From Hydractinia symbiolongicarpus (lineage: Eukaryota; Cnidaria; Hydrozoa; Anthoathecata; Hydractiniidae), in the NCBI RefSeq assembly GCF_029227915.1, contig NC_079876.1, positions 3,660,001 to 3,724,000 on the forward strand: a DNA stretch of 64,000 nt, in the 5' to 3' direction. Within the stretch, counting starts at the first letter, position 1; every line of letters begins with the position of its first letter. Positions 36,446-49,728 of this stretch are shown here, one piece after another. The notes below the pieces were generated by a model. That model was not told where the DNA came from. It did no database searches and saw only the letters and a program-made list of their open reading frames with translations. Position numbers and translations under genes: made by a program.

Positions 36446-38715
36446 TACAAGTTGGTACGAATATGCGACTCAACCGTTGTAACTCAAACGGATTGATACT
36501 GTTAGAAAGTCAATGAAACGTAGTTTTTGAAACTGTCTCTGTTTCTTCAGCGCGGGATAACGGCTAGGATTTTTAAATGAAGCGCTACCACAGCGCCCAG
36601 TGTAATCGCTGAGTTCCGGCAATCATGTCAAATTAAGATGAATGTTATTTCTTGGAGTCCAATTGTCTCGTTTATCACATTTATCAGGTCACAGTCCAAA
36701 GTTAGTTCAATTAAGTCCCACAGTCAATCGTTTCATTGTTAAAAGCGATGCAATCTAGTAATATCAGAAAAATATCGCTAAATACATGTTGGTACGAATA
36801 TGTGACCCAACCATTGTAACTCAAACGGACAGACAACGTTAGAAAGTCAATGAAATGTAGTTTTTGAAACTGTCTCTATTCCTTCAGCGCGGGATAACGG
36901 CTAGGATTGGTCCCACAGTAAAAAATGACTTATTCATCTAAATTTCTAAATGAAGCGCTACCACAGCGCCCAGTGTAATCGCTGAGTTCCGGCAATCATG
37001 TCAAAATAAGAAAAATGTTGTTTCTTGGAGTCCAATTGTCTCACTTATAAGATTTATAACGTCGCAGTCCAAAATCAGTTCAATTTAGTCCCACAGTCAA
37101 TCGTTTCATTGTTAAAAGCAATGCAACCTATTAATATGAGAAAAATATCGCTAAATACATGTTGGTACGAATATGTGACTCAACCGTTGTACTCAAACGG
37201 ATTGATACTGTTAGAAAGTCAATGAATTGTAGTTTTTGAAACTGTCGCTATTTCTTCAGTGCGCGATAACGGTTAGGATTGGTCCCACAGTAAAGAATCA
37301 CTTATTTATCTAAACTCTTAAATGAGGCGGTACCACAGCGACCAGTGTAATCGCTGGGTTCTGGCAATCATGTCAAATTAAGATGAATGTTATTTCTTGG
37401 AGTCCAATTGTCTCATTTATCACATTTATTAGGTCACAGCCCAAAATCAGTTCAATAAAGTCCCACAGTCAATCGTTTCAATGTTAAAAGCGATACAACC
37501 TAGTAATACCGGAAAGATATCACGAAATACATGTTGGTACGAATATGCGACTCAAGCGTTGTAATTCAAACGGATTGATACTGTTAGAAAGTCAATGAAA
37601 TGTAGTTTTTGAAACTGTCGCTATTTCTTCAGTGCGCGATAACGGTTAGGATTGGTCCCACAGTAAAGAATGACTTATTTATCTAAACTCTTAAATGAGG
37701 CGGTACCACAGCGCCCAGTGTAATCGCTGAGTTCCGGCAATCATGTCAAATTAAGATGAATGTTATTTCTTGGAGTCCAATTGTCTCATTTATCACATTT
37801 ATTAGGTCACAGCCCAAAATCAGTTCAATAAAGTCCCACAGCCAATCGTTTCAATGTTAAAATCGATACAACCTAGTAATACCGGAAAGATATCACGAAA
37901 TACAAGTTGGTACGAATATGCGACTCAACCGTTGTAACTCAAACGGATTGATACTGTTAGAAAGTCAATGAAACGTAGTTTTTGAAACTGTCTCTGTTTC
38001 TTCAGCGCGGGATAACGGCTAGGATTTTTAAATGAAGCGCTACCACAGCGCCCAGTGTAATCGCTGAGTTCCGGCAATCATGTCAAATTAAGATGAATGT
38101 TATTTCTTGGAGTCCAATTGTCTCGTTTATCACATTTATCAGGTCACAGTCCAAAGTTAGTTCAATTAAGTCCCACAGTCAATCGTTTCATTGTTAAAAG
38201 CGATGCAATCTAGTAATATCAGAAAAATATCGCTAAATACATGTTGGTACGAATATGTGACCCAACCATTGTAACTCAAACGGACAGACAACGTTAGAAA
38301 GTCAATGAAATGTAGTTTTTGAAACTGTCTCTATTCCTTCAGCGCGGGATAACGGCTAGGATTGGTCCCACAGTAAAAAATGACTTATTCATCTAAATTT
38401 CTAAATGAAGCGCTACCACAGCGCCCAGTGTAATCGCTGAGTTCCGGCAATCATGTCAAAATAAGAAAAATGTTGTTTCTTGGAGTCCAATTGTCTCACT
38501 TATAAGATTTATAACGTCGCAGTCCAAAATCAGTTCAATTTAGTCCCACAGTCAATCGTTTCATTGTTAAAAGCAATGCAACCTATTAATATGAGAAAAA
38601 TATCGCTAAATACATGTTGGTACGAATATGTGACTCAACCGTTGTACTTAAACGGATTGATACTGTTAGAAAGTCAATGAATTGTAGTTTTTGAAACTGT
38701 CGCTATTTCTTCAAT
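35335..38715 (+). repeat. 1455-bp tetramer, two copies and part of a third
   Basis: Unit starts 35438, 35810, 36183 and 36556 recur at 36893, 37265, 37638 and 38011 and begin again at 38348. The two S-front units (36556 and 38011) are 337 bp and chimeric: their bodies change to TCCCACAGTCAATCG and GACAGACAACG, not the usual S ending. Copies differ slightly, for example ACATACCAAAATC near 35610 against GCAGTCCAAAATC near 37065. Confidence 0.85.
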
Positions 38716-38719
38716 GCGC

Positions 38720-39091
38720 GATAACGGTTAGGATTGGTCCCACAGTAAAGAATAACTTATTTATCTAAACTCTTAAATGAGGCGGTACCACAGCGCCCAG
38801 TGTAATCGCTGAGTTCCGGCAATCATGTCAAAATAAGAAAAATGTTATTTCTTGGAGTCCAATTGTCTCACTTATAAGATTTATAACGTCACAGTCCAAA
38901 ATCAGTTCAATTTAGTCCCACAGCCAATCGTTTCATTGTTAAAAGCAATGCAACCTATTAATATGAGAAAAATATCGCTAAATACATGTTGGTACGAATA
39001 TGTGACTCAACCGTTGTACTCAAACGGATTGATACTGTTAGAAAGTCAATGAAGTGTAGTTTTTGAAACTGTCGCTATTTCTTCAGTGCGC
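38720..39091 (+). repeat. Chimeric monomer: Q front, P body
   Basis: The start has Q marks (GCGCGATAACGGTTAGG, GAGGCGGTACCACAG) and the rest has P marks (TCAAAATAAGAAAAATG, ATTTATAACGTCACAG). The switch lies between about 38800 and 38835. It places two P bodies only 372 bp apart (after the P unit at 38348). Confidence 0.85.
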
Positions 39092-42000
39092 GATAACGGT
39101 TAGGATTGGTCCCACAGTAAAGAATGACTTATTTATCTAAACTCTTAAATGAAGCGGTACCACAGCGCCCAGTGTAATCGCTGAGTTTCGGCAATCATGT
39201 CAAATTAAGATGAATGTTATTTCTTGGAGTCCAATTGTCTCATTTATCACATTTATTAGGTCACAGCCCAAAATCAGTTCAATAAAGTCCCACAGTCAAT
39301 CGTTTCAATGTTAAAAGCGATACAAGCTAGTAATACCGGAAAGATATCACGAAATACATGTTGGTACGAATATGTGACTCAACCGTTGTAACTCAAATGG
39401 ATTGATACTGTTAGAAAGTCAATGAAACGTAGTTTTTGAAACTGTCTCTGTTTCTTCAGCGCGGGATAACGGCTAGGATTTTTAAATGAAGCGCTACCAC
39501 AGCGCCCAGTGTAATCGCTGAGTTTTGGCAATCATGTCAAATTAAGATGAATGTTATTTCTTGGAGTCCAATTGTCTCATTTATCACATTTATCCGATCA
39601 CAGACCAAAGTTAGTTCAATTAAGTACAACATTCAATCGTTTCACTGTTAAAAGCGATGCAACCTAGTAATTACAGATAAATATCGCTAAATACATGTTG
39701 GTACGAATGTGTGACACAACCGTTGCAACTCCAACGGACTGACATGGTAGAAAGTCAGTGCAATGTAGTATTTGAAACTGTCTCTGTTTCTTCAGCGCGG
39801 GATAACGGCTAGGATTGGTCCCACAGTAAAAAATGACTTATTTATCTAAATTTTTAAATGAAGCGCTACCACAGCGCCCAGTGTAATCGCTGAGTTCCGG
39901 CAAGCACATCAAATTAAGAAGAATGTTATTTCTTGGAGTCCAATTGTCTCATTTATCACATTTATCCGATCACAGTCCAAAGTTAGTTCAATTAAGTACA
40001 ACATTCAATCGTTTCACTGTTAAAAGCGATGCAACCTAGTAATTACAGATAAATATCGCTAAATACATGTTGGTACGAATGTGTGACACAACCGTTGCAA
40101 CTCCAACGGACTGACATAGGAGAAAGTCAGTGAAATGTAGTATTTGAAACTGTCTCTGTTTCTTCAGCGCGGGATAACGGCTAGGATTGGTCCCACAGTA
40201 AAAAATAACTTATTTATCTAAATTTCTAAATGAAGCGCTACCACAGCGCCCAGTGTAATCGCTGAGTTCCCGCAATCATGTCAAAATAAGAAAAATTTTA
40301 TTTCTTGGAGTCCAATTGTCTCACTTATAAGATTTATAACGTCACAGTCCAAAATCAGTTCAATTTAGTCCCACAGTCAATCGTTTCATTGTTAAAAGCA
40401 ATGCAACCTATTAATATGAGAAAAATATCGCTAAATACATGTTGGTACGAATATGTGATTCAACCGTTGTACTCAAACGGATTGATACTGTTAGAAAGTC
40501 AATGAATTGTAGTTTTTGAAACTGTCGCTATTTCTTCAGTGCGCGATAACGGTTAGGATTGGTCCCACAGTAAAGAATGACTTATTTATCTAAACTCTTA
40601 AATAAAGCGGTACCACAGCGCCCAGTGTAATCGCTGAGTTCCGGCAATCATGTCAAATTAAGATGAATGTTATTTTTTGGAGTCCAATTGTCTCATTTAT
40701 CACATTTATTAGGTCACAGCCCAAAATCAGTTCAATAAAGTCCCACAGTCAATCGTTTCAATGTTAATAGCGACACAACCTAGTAATACCGGAAAGATAT
40801 CACGAAATACATGTTGGTACGAATATGCGACTCAACCGTTGTAACTCAAACGGATTGATACTGTTAGAAAGTCAATGAAACGTAGTTTTTGAAACTGTCT
40901 CTGTTTCTTCAGCGCGGGATAACGGCTAGGATTTTTAAATGAAGCGCTACCACAGCGCCCAGTGTAATCGCTGAGTTCCGGCAATCATGTCAAATTAAGA
41001 TGAATGTTAATTCTTGGAGTCCAATTGTCTCGTTTATCACATTTATCAGGTCACAGTCCAAAGTTAGTTCAATTAAGTCCAACATTCAATCGTTTCACTG
41101 TTAAAAGCGATGCAACCTAGTAATAACAGATAAATATCGCTAAATACATGTTGGTACGAATGTGTGACACAACCGTTGCAACTCCAACGGACTGACATGG
41201 GAGAAAGTCAGTGAAATGTAGTATTTGAAACTGTCTCTGTTTCTTCAGCGCGGGATAACGGCTAGGATTGGTCCCACAGTAAAAAATAACGTATTTATCT
41301 AAATTTCTAAATGAAGCGCTACCACAGCGCCCAGTGTAATCGCTGAGTTCCCGCAATCATGTCAAAATAAGAAAAATTTTATTTCTTGGAGTCCAATTGT
41401 CTCACTTATAAGATTTATAACGTCACAGTCCAAAATCAGTTCAATTTAGTCCCACAGTCAATCGTTTCATTGTTAAAAGCAATGCAACCTATTAATATGA
41501 GAAAAATATCGCTAAATACATGTTGGTACGAATATGTGATTCAACCGTTGTACTCAAACGGATTGATACTGTTAGAAAGTCAATGAATTGTAGTTTTTGA
41601 AACTGTCGCTATTTCTTCAGTGCGCGATAACGGTTAGGATTGGTCCTACAGTAAAGAATGACTTATTTATCTAAACTCTTAAATAAAGCGGTACCACAGC
41701 GCCCAGTGTAATCGCTGAGTTCCGGCAATCATGTCAAATTAAGATGAATGTTATTTTTTGGAGTCCAATTGTCTCATTTATCACATTTATTAGGTCACAG
41801 CCCAAAATCAGTTCAATAAAGTCCCACAGTCAATCGTTTCAATGTTAAAAGCGACACAACCTAGTAATACCGGAAAGATATCACGAAATACATGTTGGTA
41901 CGAATATGTGACTCAACCGTTGTAACTCAAACGGATTGATACTGTTAGAAAGTCAATGAAACGTAGTTTTTGAAACTGTCTCTGTTTCTTCAGCGCGGGA

Positions 42001-44287
42001 TAACGGCTAGGATTGGTCCCACAGTAAAAAATAACTTATTTATCTAAATTTCTAAATGAAGCGCTACCACAGCGCCCAGTGTAATCGCTGAGTTTCGGCA
42101 ATCATGTCAAATTAAGATGAATGTTATTTCTTTGAGTCCAATTGTCTCATTTATCACATTTATTAGGTCACAGCCCAAAATCAGTTCAATAAAGTCCCAC
42201 AGTCAATCGTTTCAATGTTAAAAGCGATACAAGCTAGTAATACCGGAAAGATATCACGAAATACATGTTGGTACGAATATGTGACTCAACCGTTGTAACT
42301 CAAATGGATTGATACTGTTAGAAAGTCAATGAAACGTAGTTTTTGAAACTGTCTCTGTTTCTTCAGCGCGGAATAACGGCTAGGATTTTTAAATGAAGCG
42401 CTACCACAGCGCCCAGTGTATTCGCTGAGTTCCGGCAATCATGTCAAATTAAGATGAATGTTTTTTCTTGGAGTCCAATTGTCTCATTTATCACATTTAT
42501 CCGATCACAGTCCTAAGTTAATTCAATTAAGTACAACATTCAATCGTTTCACTGTTAAAAGCGATGCAACCTAGTAATTACAGATAAATATCGCTAAATA
42601 CATGTTGGTACGAATGTGTGACACAACCGTTGCAACTCCAACGGACTGACATGGTAGAAAGTCAGTGAAATGTAGTATTTGAAACTGTCTCTGTTTCTTC
42701 AGCGCGGGATAACGGCTAGGATTGGTCCCACAGTAAAAAATAACTTATTTATCTAAATTTCTAAATGAAGCGCTACCACAGCGCCCAGTGTAATCGCTGA
42801 GTTCCGGCAATCATGTCAAAATAAGAAAAATTTTATTTCTTGGAGTCCAATTGTCTCACTTATAAGATTTATAACGTCACAGTCCAAAATCAGTTCAATT
42901 TAGTCCCACAGTCAATCGTTTCATTGTTAAAAGCAATGCAACCTATTAATATGAGAAAAATATCGCTAAATACATGTTGGTACGAATATGTGACTCAACC
43001 GTTGTACTCAAACGGATTGATACTGTTAGAAAGTCAATGAAGTGTAGTTTTTGAAACTGTCGCTATTTCTTCAGTGCGCGATAACGGTTAGGATTGGTCC
43101 CACAGTAAAGAATGACTTATTTATCTAAACTCTTAAATGAAGCGGTACCACAGCGCCCAGTGTAATCGCTGAGTTTCGGCAATCATGTCAAATTAAGATG
43201 AATGTTATTTCTTGGAGTCCAATTGTCTCATTTATCACATTTATTAGGTCACAGCCCAAAATCAGTTCAATAAAGTCCCACAGTCAATCGTTTCAATGTT
43301 AAAAGCGATACAAGCTAGTAATACCGGAAAGATATCACGAAATACATGTTGGTACGAATATGTGACTCAACCGTTGTAACTCAAATGGATTGATACTGTT
43401 AGAAAGTCAATGAAACGTAGTTTTTGAAAATGTCTCTGTTTCTTCAGCGCGGGATAACGGCTAGGATTTTTAAATGAAGCGCTGCCACAGCGCCCAGTGT
43501 AATCGCTGAGTTCCGGCAAGCACATCAAATTAAGAAGAATGTTATTTCTTGGAGTCCAATTGTCTCATTTATCACATTTATCCGATCACAGTCCAAAGTT
43601 AGTTCAATTAAGTACAACATTCAATCGTTTCACTGTTAAAAGCGATGCAACCTAGTAATTACAGATAAATATCGCTAAATACATGTTGGTACGAATGTGT
43701 GACACAACCGTTGCAACTCCAACGGACTGACATGGTAGAAAGTCAGTGAAATGTAGTATTTGAAACTGTCTCTGTTTCTTCAGCGCGGGATAACGGCTAG
43801 GATTGGTCCCACAGTAAAAAATAACTTATTTATCTAAATTTCTAAATGAAGCGCTACCACAGCGCCCAGTGTAATCGCTGAGTTCCGGCAATCATGTCAA
43901 AATAAGAAAAAATTTATTTCTTGGAGTCCAATTGTCTCACTTATAATATTTATAACGTCACAGTCCAAAATCAGTTCAATTTAGTCCCACAGTCAATCGT
44001 TTCATTGTTAAAAGCAATGCAACCTATTAATATGAGAAAAATATCGCTAAATACATGTTGGTACGAATATGTGATTCAACCGTTGTACTCAAACGGATTG
44101 ATACTGTTAGAAAGTCAATGAATTGTAGTTTTTGAAACTGTCTCTGTTTCTTCAGCGCGGGATAACGGCTAGGGTTGGTCCCACAGTAAAAAATAACTTA
44201 TTTATCTAAATTTCTAAATGAAGCGCTACCACAGCGCCCAGTGTAATCGCTGAGTTTCGGCAATCATGTCAAATTAAGATGAATGTT
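38847..44287 (+). repeat. Large tandem duplication copy A, 5441 bp
   Basis: Unit starts 39092, 39465, 39801, 40173, 40545, 40918, 41254, 41626, 41999, 42372, 42708, 43080, 43453, 43789 and 44161: fifteen units. Every one recurs exactly 5441 bp later. The left limit lies in TTGGAGTCCAATTGTCTCAC. Private changes in this copy include CCTAAGTTAATTC near 42515, GCTGCCACAG near 43483 and GGAATAACGG at 42370. Confidence 0.9.
39801..40172 (+). repeat. Full-length monomer with S body (no 36-bp deletion)
   Basis: The body is class S (TACAACATTCAATCG, AATTACAGATAAATATCGC), but the front keeps GGTCCCACAGTAAAAAATGA, giving 372 bp, exactly 36 bp more than the standard S unit. It shares GGCAAGCACATCAAATTAAG with some short units (31449, 43453). 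Duplicated at 45242; units at 50311 and 52138 have the same front but other bodies. It is either an undeleted parent form or a front restored by exchange. Confidence 0.82.
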
Positions 44288-47200
44288 ATTTCTTGGAGTC
44301 CAATTGTCTCACTTATAAGATTTATAACGTCACAGTCCAAAATCAGTTCAATTTAGTCCCACAGCCAATCGTTTCATTGTTAAAAGCAATGCAACCTATT
44401 AATATGAGAAAAATATCGCTAAATACATGTTGGTACGAATATGTGACTCAACCGTTGTACTCAAACGGATTGATACTGTTAGAAAGTCAATGAAGTGTAG
44501 TTTTTGAAACTGTCGCTATTTCTTCAGTGCGCGATAACGGTTAGGATTGGTCCCACAGTAAAGAATGACTTATTTATCTAAACTCTTAAATGAAGCGGTA
44601 CCACAGCGCCCAGTGTAATCGCTGAGTTTCGGCAATCATGTCAAATTAAGATGAATGTTATTTCTTGGAGTCCAATTGTCTCATTTATCACATTTATTAG
44701 GTCACAGCCCAAAATCAGTTCAATAAAGTCCCACAGTCAATCGTTTCAATGTTAAAAGCGATACAAGCTAGTAATACCGGAAAGATATCACGAAATACAT
44801 GTTGGTACGAATATGTGACTCAACCGTTGTAACTCAAATGGATTGATACTGTTAGAAAGTCAATGAAACGTAGTTTTTGAAACTGTCTCTGTTTCTTCAG
44901 CGCGGGATAACGGCTAGGATTTTTAAATGAAGCGCTACCACAGCGCCCAGTGTAATCGCTGAGTTTTGGCAATCATGTCAAATTAAGATGAATGTTATTT
45001 CTTGGAGTCCAATTGTCTCATTTATCACATTTATCCGATCACAGACCAAAGTTAGTTCAATTAAGTACAACATTCAATCGTTTCACTGTTAAAAGCGATG
45101 CAACCTAGTAATTACAGATAAATATCGCTAAATACATGTTGGTACGAATGTGTGACACAACCGTTGCAACTCCAACGGACTGACATGGTAGAAAGTCAGT
45201 GCAATGTAGTATTTGAAACTGTCTCTGTTTCTTCAGCGCGGGATAACGGCTAGGATTGGTCCCACAGTAAAAAATGACTTATTTATCTAAATTTTTAAAT
45301 GAAGCGCTACCACAGCGCCCAGTGTAATCGCTGAGTTCCGGCAAGCACATCAAATTAAGAAGAATGTTTTTTCTTGGAGTCCAATTGTCTCATTTATCAC
45401 ATTTATCCGATCACAGTCCAAAGTTAGTTCAATTAAGTACAACATTCAATCGTTTCACTGTTAAAAGCGATGCAACCTAGTAATTACAGATAAATATCGC
45501 TAAATACATGTTGGTACGAATGTGTGACACAACCGTTGCAACTCCAACGGACTGACATGGGAGAAAGTCAGTGAAATGTAGTATTTGAAACTGTCTCTGT
45601 TTCTTCAGCGCGGGATAACGGCTAGGATTGGTCCCACAGTAAAAAATAACTTATTTATCTAAATTTCTAAATGAAGCGCTACCACAGCGCCCAGTGTAAT
45701 CGCTGAGTTCCCGCAATCATGTCAAAATAAGAAAAATTTTATTTCTTGGAGTCCAATTGTCTCACTTATAAGATTTATAACGTCACAGTCCAAAATCAGT
45801 TCAATTTAGTCCCACAGTCAATCGTTTCATTGTTAAAAGCAATGCAACCTATTAATATGAGAAAAATATCGCTAAATACATGTTGGTACGAATATGTGAT
45901 TCAACCGTTGTACTCAAACGGATTGATACTGTTAGAAAGTCAATGAATTGTAGTTTTTGAAACTGTCGCTATTTCTTCAGTGCGCGATAACGGTTAAGAT
46001 TGGTCCCACAGTAAAGAATGACTTATTTATCTAAACTCTTAAATAAAGCGGTACCACAGCGCCCAGTGTAATCGCTGAGTTCCGGCAATCATGTCAAATT
46101 AAGATGAATGTTATTTTTTGGAGTCCAATTGTCTCATTTATCACATTTATTAGGTCACAGCCCAAAATCAGTTCAATAAAGTCCCACAGTCAATCGTTTC
46201 AATGTTAAAAGCGACACAACCTAGTAATACCGGAAAGATATCACGAAATACATGTTGGTACGAATATGCGACTCAACCGTTGTAACTCAAACGGATTGAT
46301 ACTGTTAGAAAGTCAATGAAACGTAGTTTTTGAAACTGTCTCTGTTTCTTCAGCGCGGGATAACGGCTAGGATTTTTAAATGAAGCGCTACCACAGCGCC
46401 CAGTGTAATCGCTGAGTTCCGGCAATCATGTCAAATTAAGATGAATGTTAATTCTTGGAGTCCAATTGTCTCGTTTATCACATTTATCAGGTCACAGTCC
46501 AAAGTTAGATCAATTAAGTCCAACATTCAATCGTTTCACTGTTAAAAGCGATGCAACCTAGTAATAACAGATAAATATCGCTAAATACATGTTGGTACGA
46601 ATGTGTGACACAACCGTTGCAACTCCAACGGACTGACATGGGAGAAAGTCAGTGAAATGTAGTATTTGAAACTGTCTCTGTTTCTTCAGCGCGGGATAAC
46701 GGCTAGGATTGGTCCCACAGTAAAAAATAACTTATTTATCTAAATTTCTAAATGAAGCGCTACCACAGCGCCCAGTGTAATCGCTGAGTTCCCGCAATCA
46801 TGTCAAAATAAGAAAAATTTTATTTCTTGGAGTCCAATTGTCTCACTTATAAGATTTATAACGTCACAGTCCAAAATCAGTTCAATTTAGTCCCACAGTC
46901 AATCGTTTCATTGTTAAAAGCAATGCAACCTATTAATATGAGAAAAATATCGCTAAATACATGTTGGTACGAATATGTGATTCAACCGTTGTACTCAAAC
47001 GGATTGATACTGTTAGAAAGTCAATGAATTGTAGTTTTTGAAACTGTCGCTATTTCTTCAGTGCGCGATAACGGTTAGGATTGGTCCTACAGTAAAGAAT
47101 GACTTATTTATCTAAACTCTTAAATAAAGCGGTACCACAGCGCCCAGTGTAATCGCTGAGTTCCGGCAATCATGTCAAATTAAGATGAATGTTATTTTTT

Positions 47201-49728
47201 GGAGTCCAATTGTCTCATTTATCACATTTATTAGGTCACAGCCCAAAATCAGTTCAATAAAGTCCCACAGTCAATCGTTTCAATGTTAAAAGCGACACAA
47301 CCTAGTAATACCGGAAAGATATCACGAAATACATGTTGGTACGAATATGTGACTCAAACTGTGTAACTCAAACGGATTGATACTGTTAGAAAGTCAATGA
47401 AACGTAGTTTTTGAAACTGTCTCTGTTTCTTCAGCGCGGGATAACGGCTAGGATTGGTCCCACAGTAAAAAATAACTTATTTATCTAAATTTCTAAATGA
47501 AGCGCTACCACAGCGCCCAGTGTAATCGCTGAGTTTCGGCAATCATATCAAATTAAGATGAATGTTATTTCTTGGAGTCCAATTGTCTCATTTATCACAT
47601 TTATTAGGTCACAGCCCAAAATCAGTTCAATAAAGTCCCACAGTCAATCGTTTCAATGTTAAAAGCGATACAAGCTAGTAATACCGGAAAGATATCACGA
47701 AATACATGTTGGTACGAATATGTGACTCAACCGTTGTAACTCAAATGGATTGATACTGTTAGAAAGTCAATGAAACGTAGTTTTTGAAACTGTCTCTGTT
47801 TCTTCAGCGCGGGATAACGGCTAGGATTTTTAAATGAAGCGCTACCACAGCGCCCAGTGTATTCGCTGAGTTCCGGCAATCATGTCAAATTAAGATGAAT
47901 GTTTTTTCTTGGAGTCCAATTGTCTCATTTATCACATTTATCCGATCACAGTCCAAAGTTAGTTCAATTAAGTACAACATTCAATCGTTTCACTGTTAAA
48001 AGCGATGCAACCTAGTAATTACAGATAAATATCGCTAAATACATGTTGGTACGAATGTGTGACACAACCGTTGCAACTCCAACGGACTGACATGGTAGAA
48101 AGTCAGTGAAATGTAGTATTTGAAACTGTCTCTGTTTCTTCAGCGCGGGATAACGGCTAGGATTGGTCCCACAGTAAAAAATAACTTATTTATCTAAATT
48201 TCTAAATGAAGCGCTACCACAGCGCCCAGTGTAATCGCTGAGTTCCGGCAATCATGTCAAAATAAGAAAAATTTTATTTCTTGGAGTCCAATTGTCTCAC
48301 TTATAAGATTTATAACGTCACAGTCCAAAATCAGTTCAATTTAGTCCCACAGTCAATCGTTTCATTGTTAAAAGCAATGCAACCTATTAATATGAGAAAA
48401 ATATCGCTAAATACATGTTGGTACGAATATGTGACTCAACCGTTGTACTCAAACGGATTGATACTGTTAGAAAGTCAATGAAGTATAGTTTTTGAAACTG
48501 TCGCTATTTCTTCAGTGCGCGATAACGGTTAGGATTGGTCCCAGAGTAAAGAATGACTTATTTATCTAAACTCTTAAATGAAGCGGTACCACAGCGCCCA
48601 GTGTAATCGCTGAGTTTCGGCAATCATGTCAAATTAAGATGAATGTTATTTCTTGGAGTCCAATTGTCTCATTTATCACATTTATTAGGTCACAGCCCAA
48701 AATCAGTTCAATAAAGTCCCACAGTCAATCGTTTCAATGTTAAAAGCGATACAAGCTAGTAATACCGGAAAGATATCACGAAATACATGTTGGTACGAAT
48801 ATGTGACTCAACCGTTGTAACTCAAATGGATTGATACTGTTAGAAAGTCAATGAAACGTAGTTTTTGAAAATGTCTCTGTTTCTTCAGCGCGGGATAACG
48901 GCTAGGATTTTTAAATGAAGCGCTACCACAGCGCCCAGTGTAATCGCTGAGTTCCGGCAAGCACATCAAATTAAGAAGAATGTTATTTCTTGGAGTCCAA
49001 TTGTCTCATTTATCACATTTATCCGATCACAGTCCAAAGTTAGTTCAATTAAGTACAACATTCAATCGTTTCACTGTTAAAAGCGATGCAACCTAGTAAT
49101 TACAGATAAATATCGCTAAATACATGTTGGTACGAATGTGTGACACAACCGTTGCAACTCCAACGGACTGACATGGTAGAAAGTCAGTGAAATGTAGTAT
49201 TTGAAACTGTCTCTGTTTCTTCAGCGCGGGATAACGGCTAGGATTGGTCCCACAGTAAAAAATAACTTATTTATCTAAATTTCTAAATGAAGCGCTACCA
49301 CAGCGCCCAGTGTAATCGCTGAGTTCCGGCAATCATGTCAAAATAAGAAAAAATTTATTTCTTGGAGTCCAATTGTCTCACTTATAATATTTATAACGTC
49401 ACAGTCCAAAATCAGTTCAATTTAGTCCCACAGTCAATCGTTTCATTGTTAAAAGCAATGCAACCTATTAATATGAGAAAAATATCGCTAAATACATGTT
49501 GGTACGAATATGTGATTCAACCGTTGTACTCAAACGGATTGATACTGTTAGAAAGTCAATGAATTGTAGTTTTTGAAACTGTCTCTGTTTCTTCAGCGCG
49601 GGATAACGGCTAGGATTGGTCCCACAGTAAAAAATAACTTATTTATCTAAATTTCTAAATGAAGCGCTACCACAGCGCCCAGTGTAATCGCTGAGTTTCG
49701 GCAATCATGTCAAATTAAGATGAATGTT
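44288..49728 (+). repeat. Large tandem duplication copy B, 5441 bp
   Basis: Unit starts 44533, 44906, 45242, 45614, 45986, 46359, 46695, 47067, 47440, 47813, 48149, 48521, 48894, 49230 and 49602. Roughly 15-20 single-base differences from copy A were seen by eye, about 99.7% identity. Private changes include TTAAGATTGG at about 45995, AGATCAATTAAG near 46509, a scrambled CTCAAACTGTGTAAC near 47355, CATATCAAATTAAG near 47546 and CCAGAGTAAAG at 48541. Confidence 0.9.
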
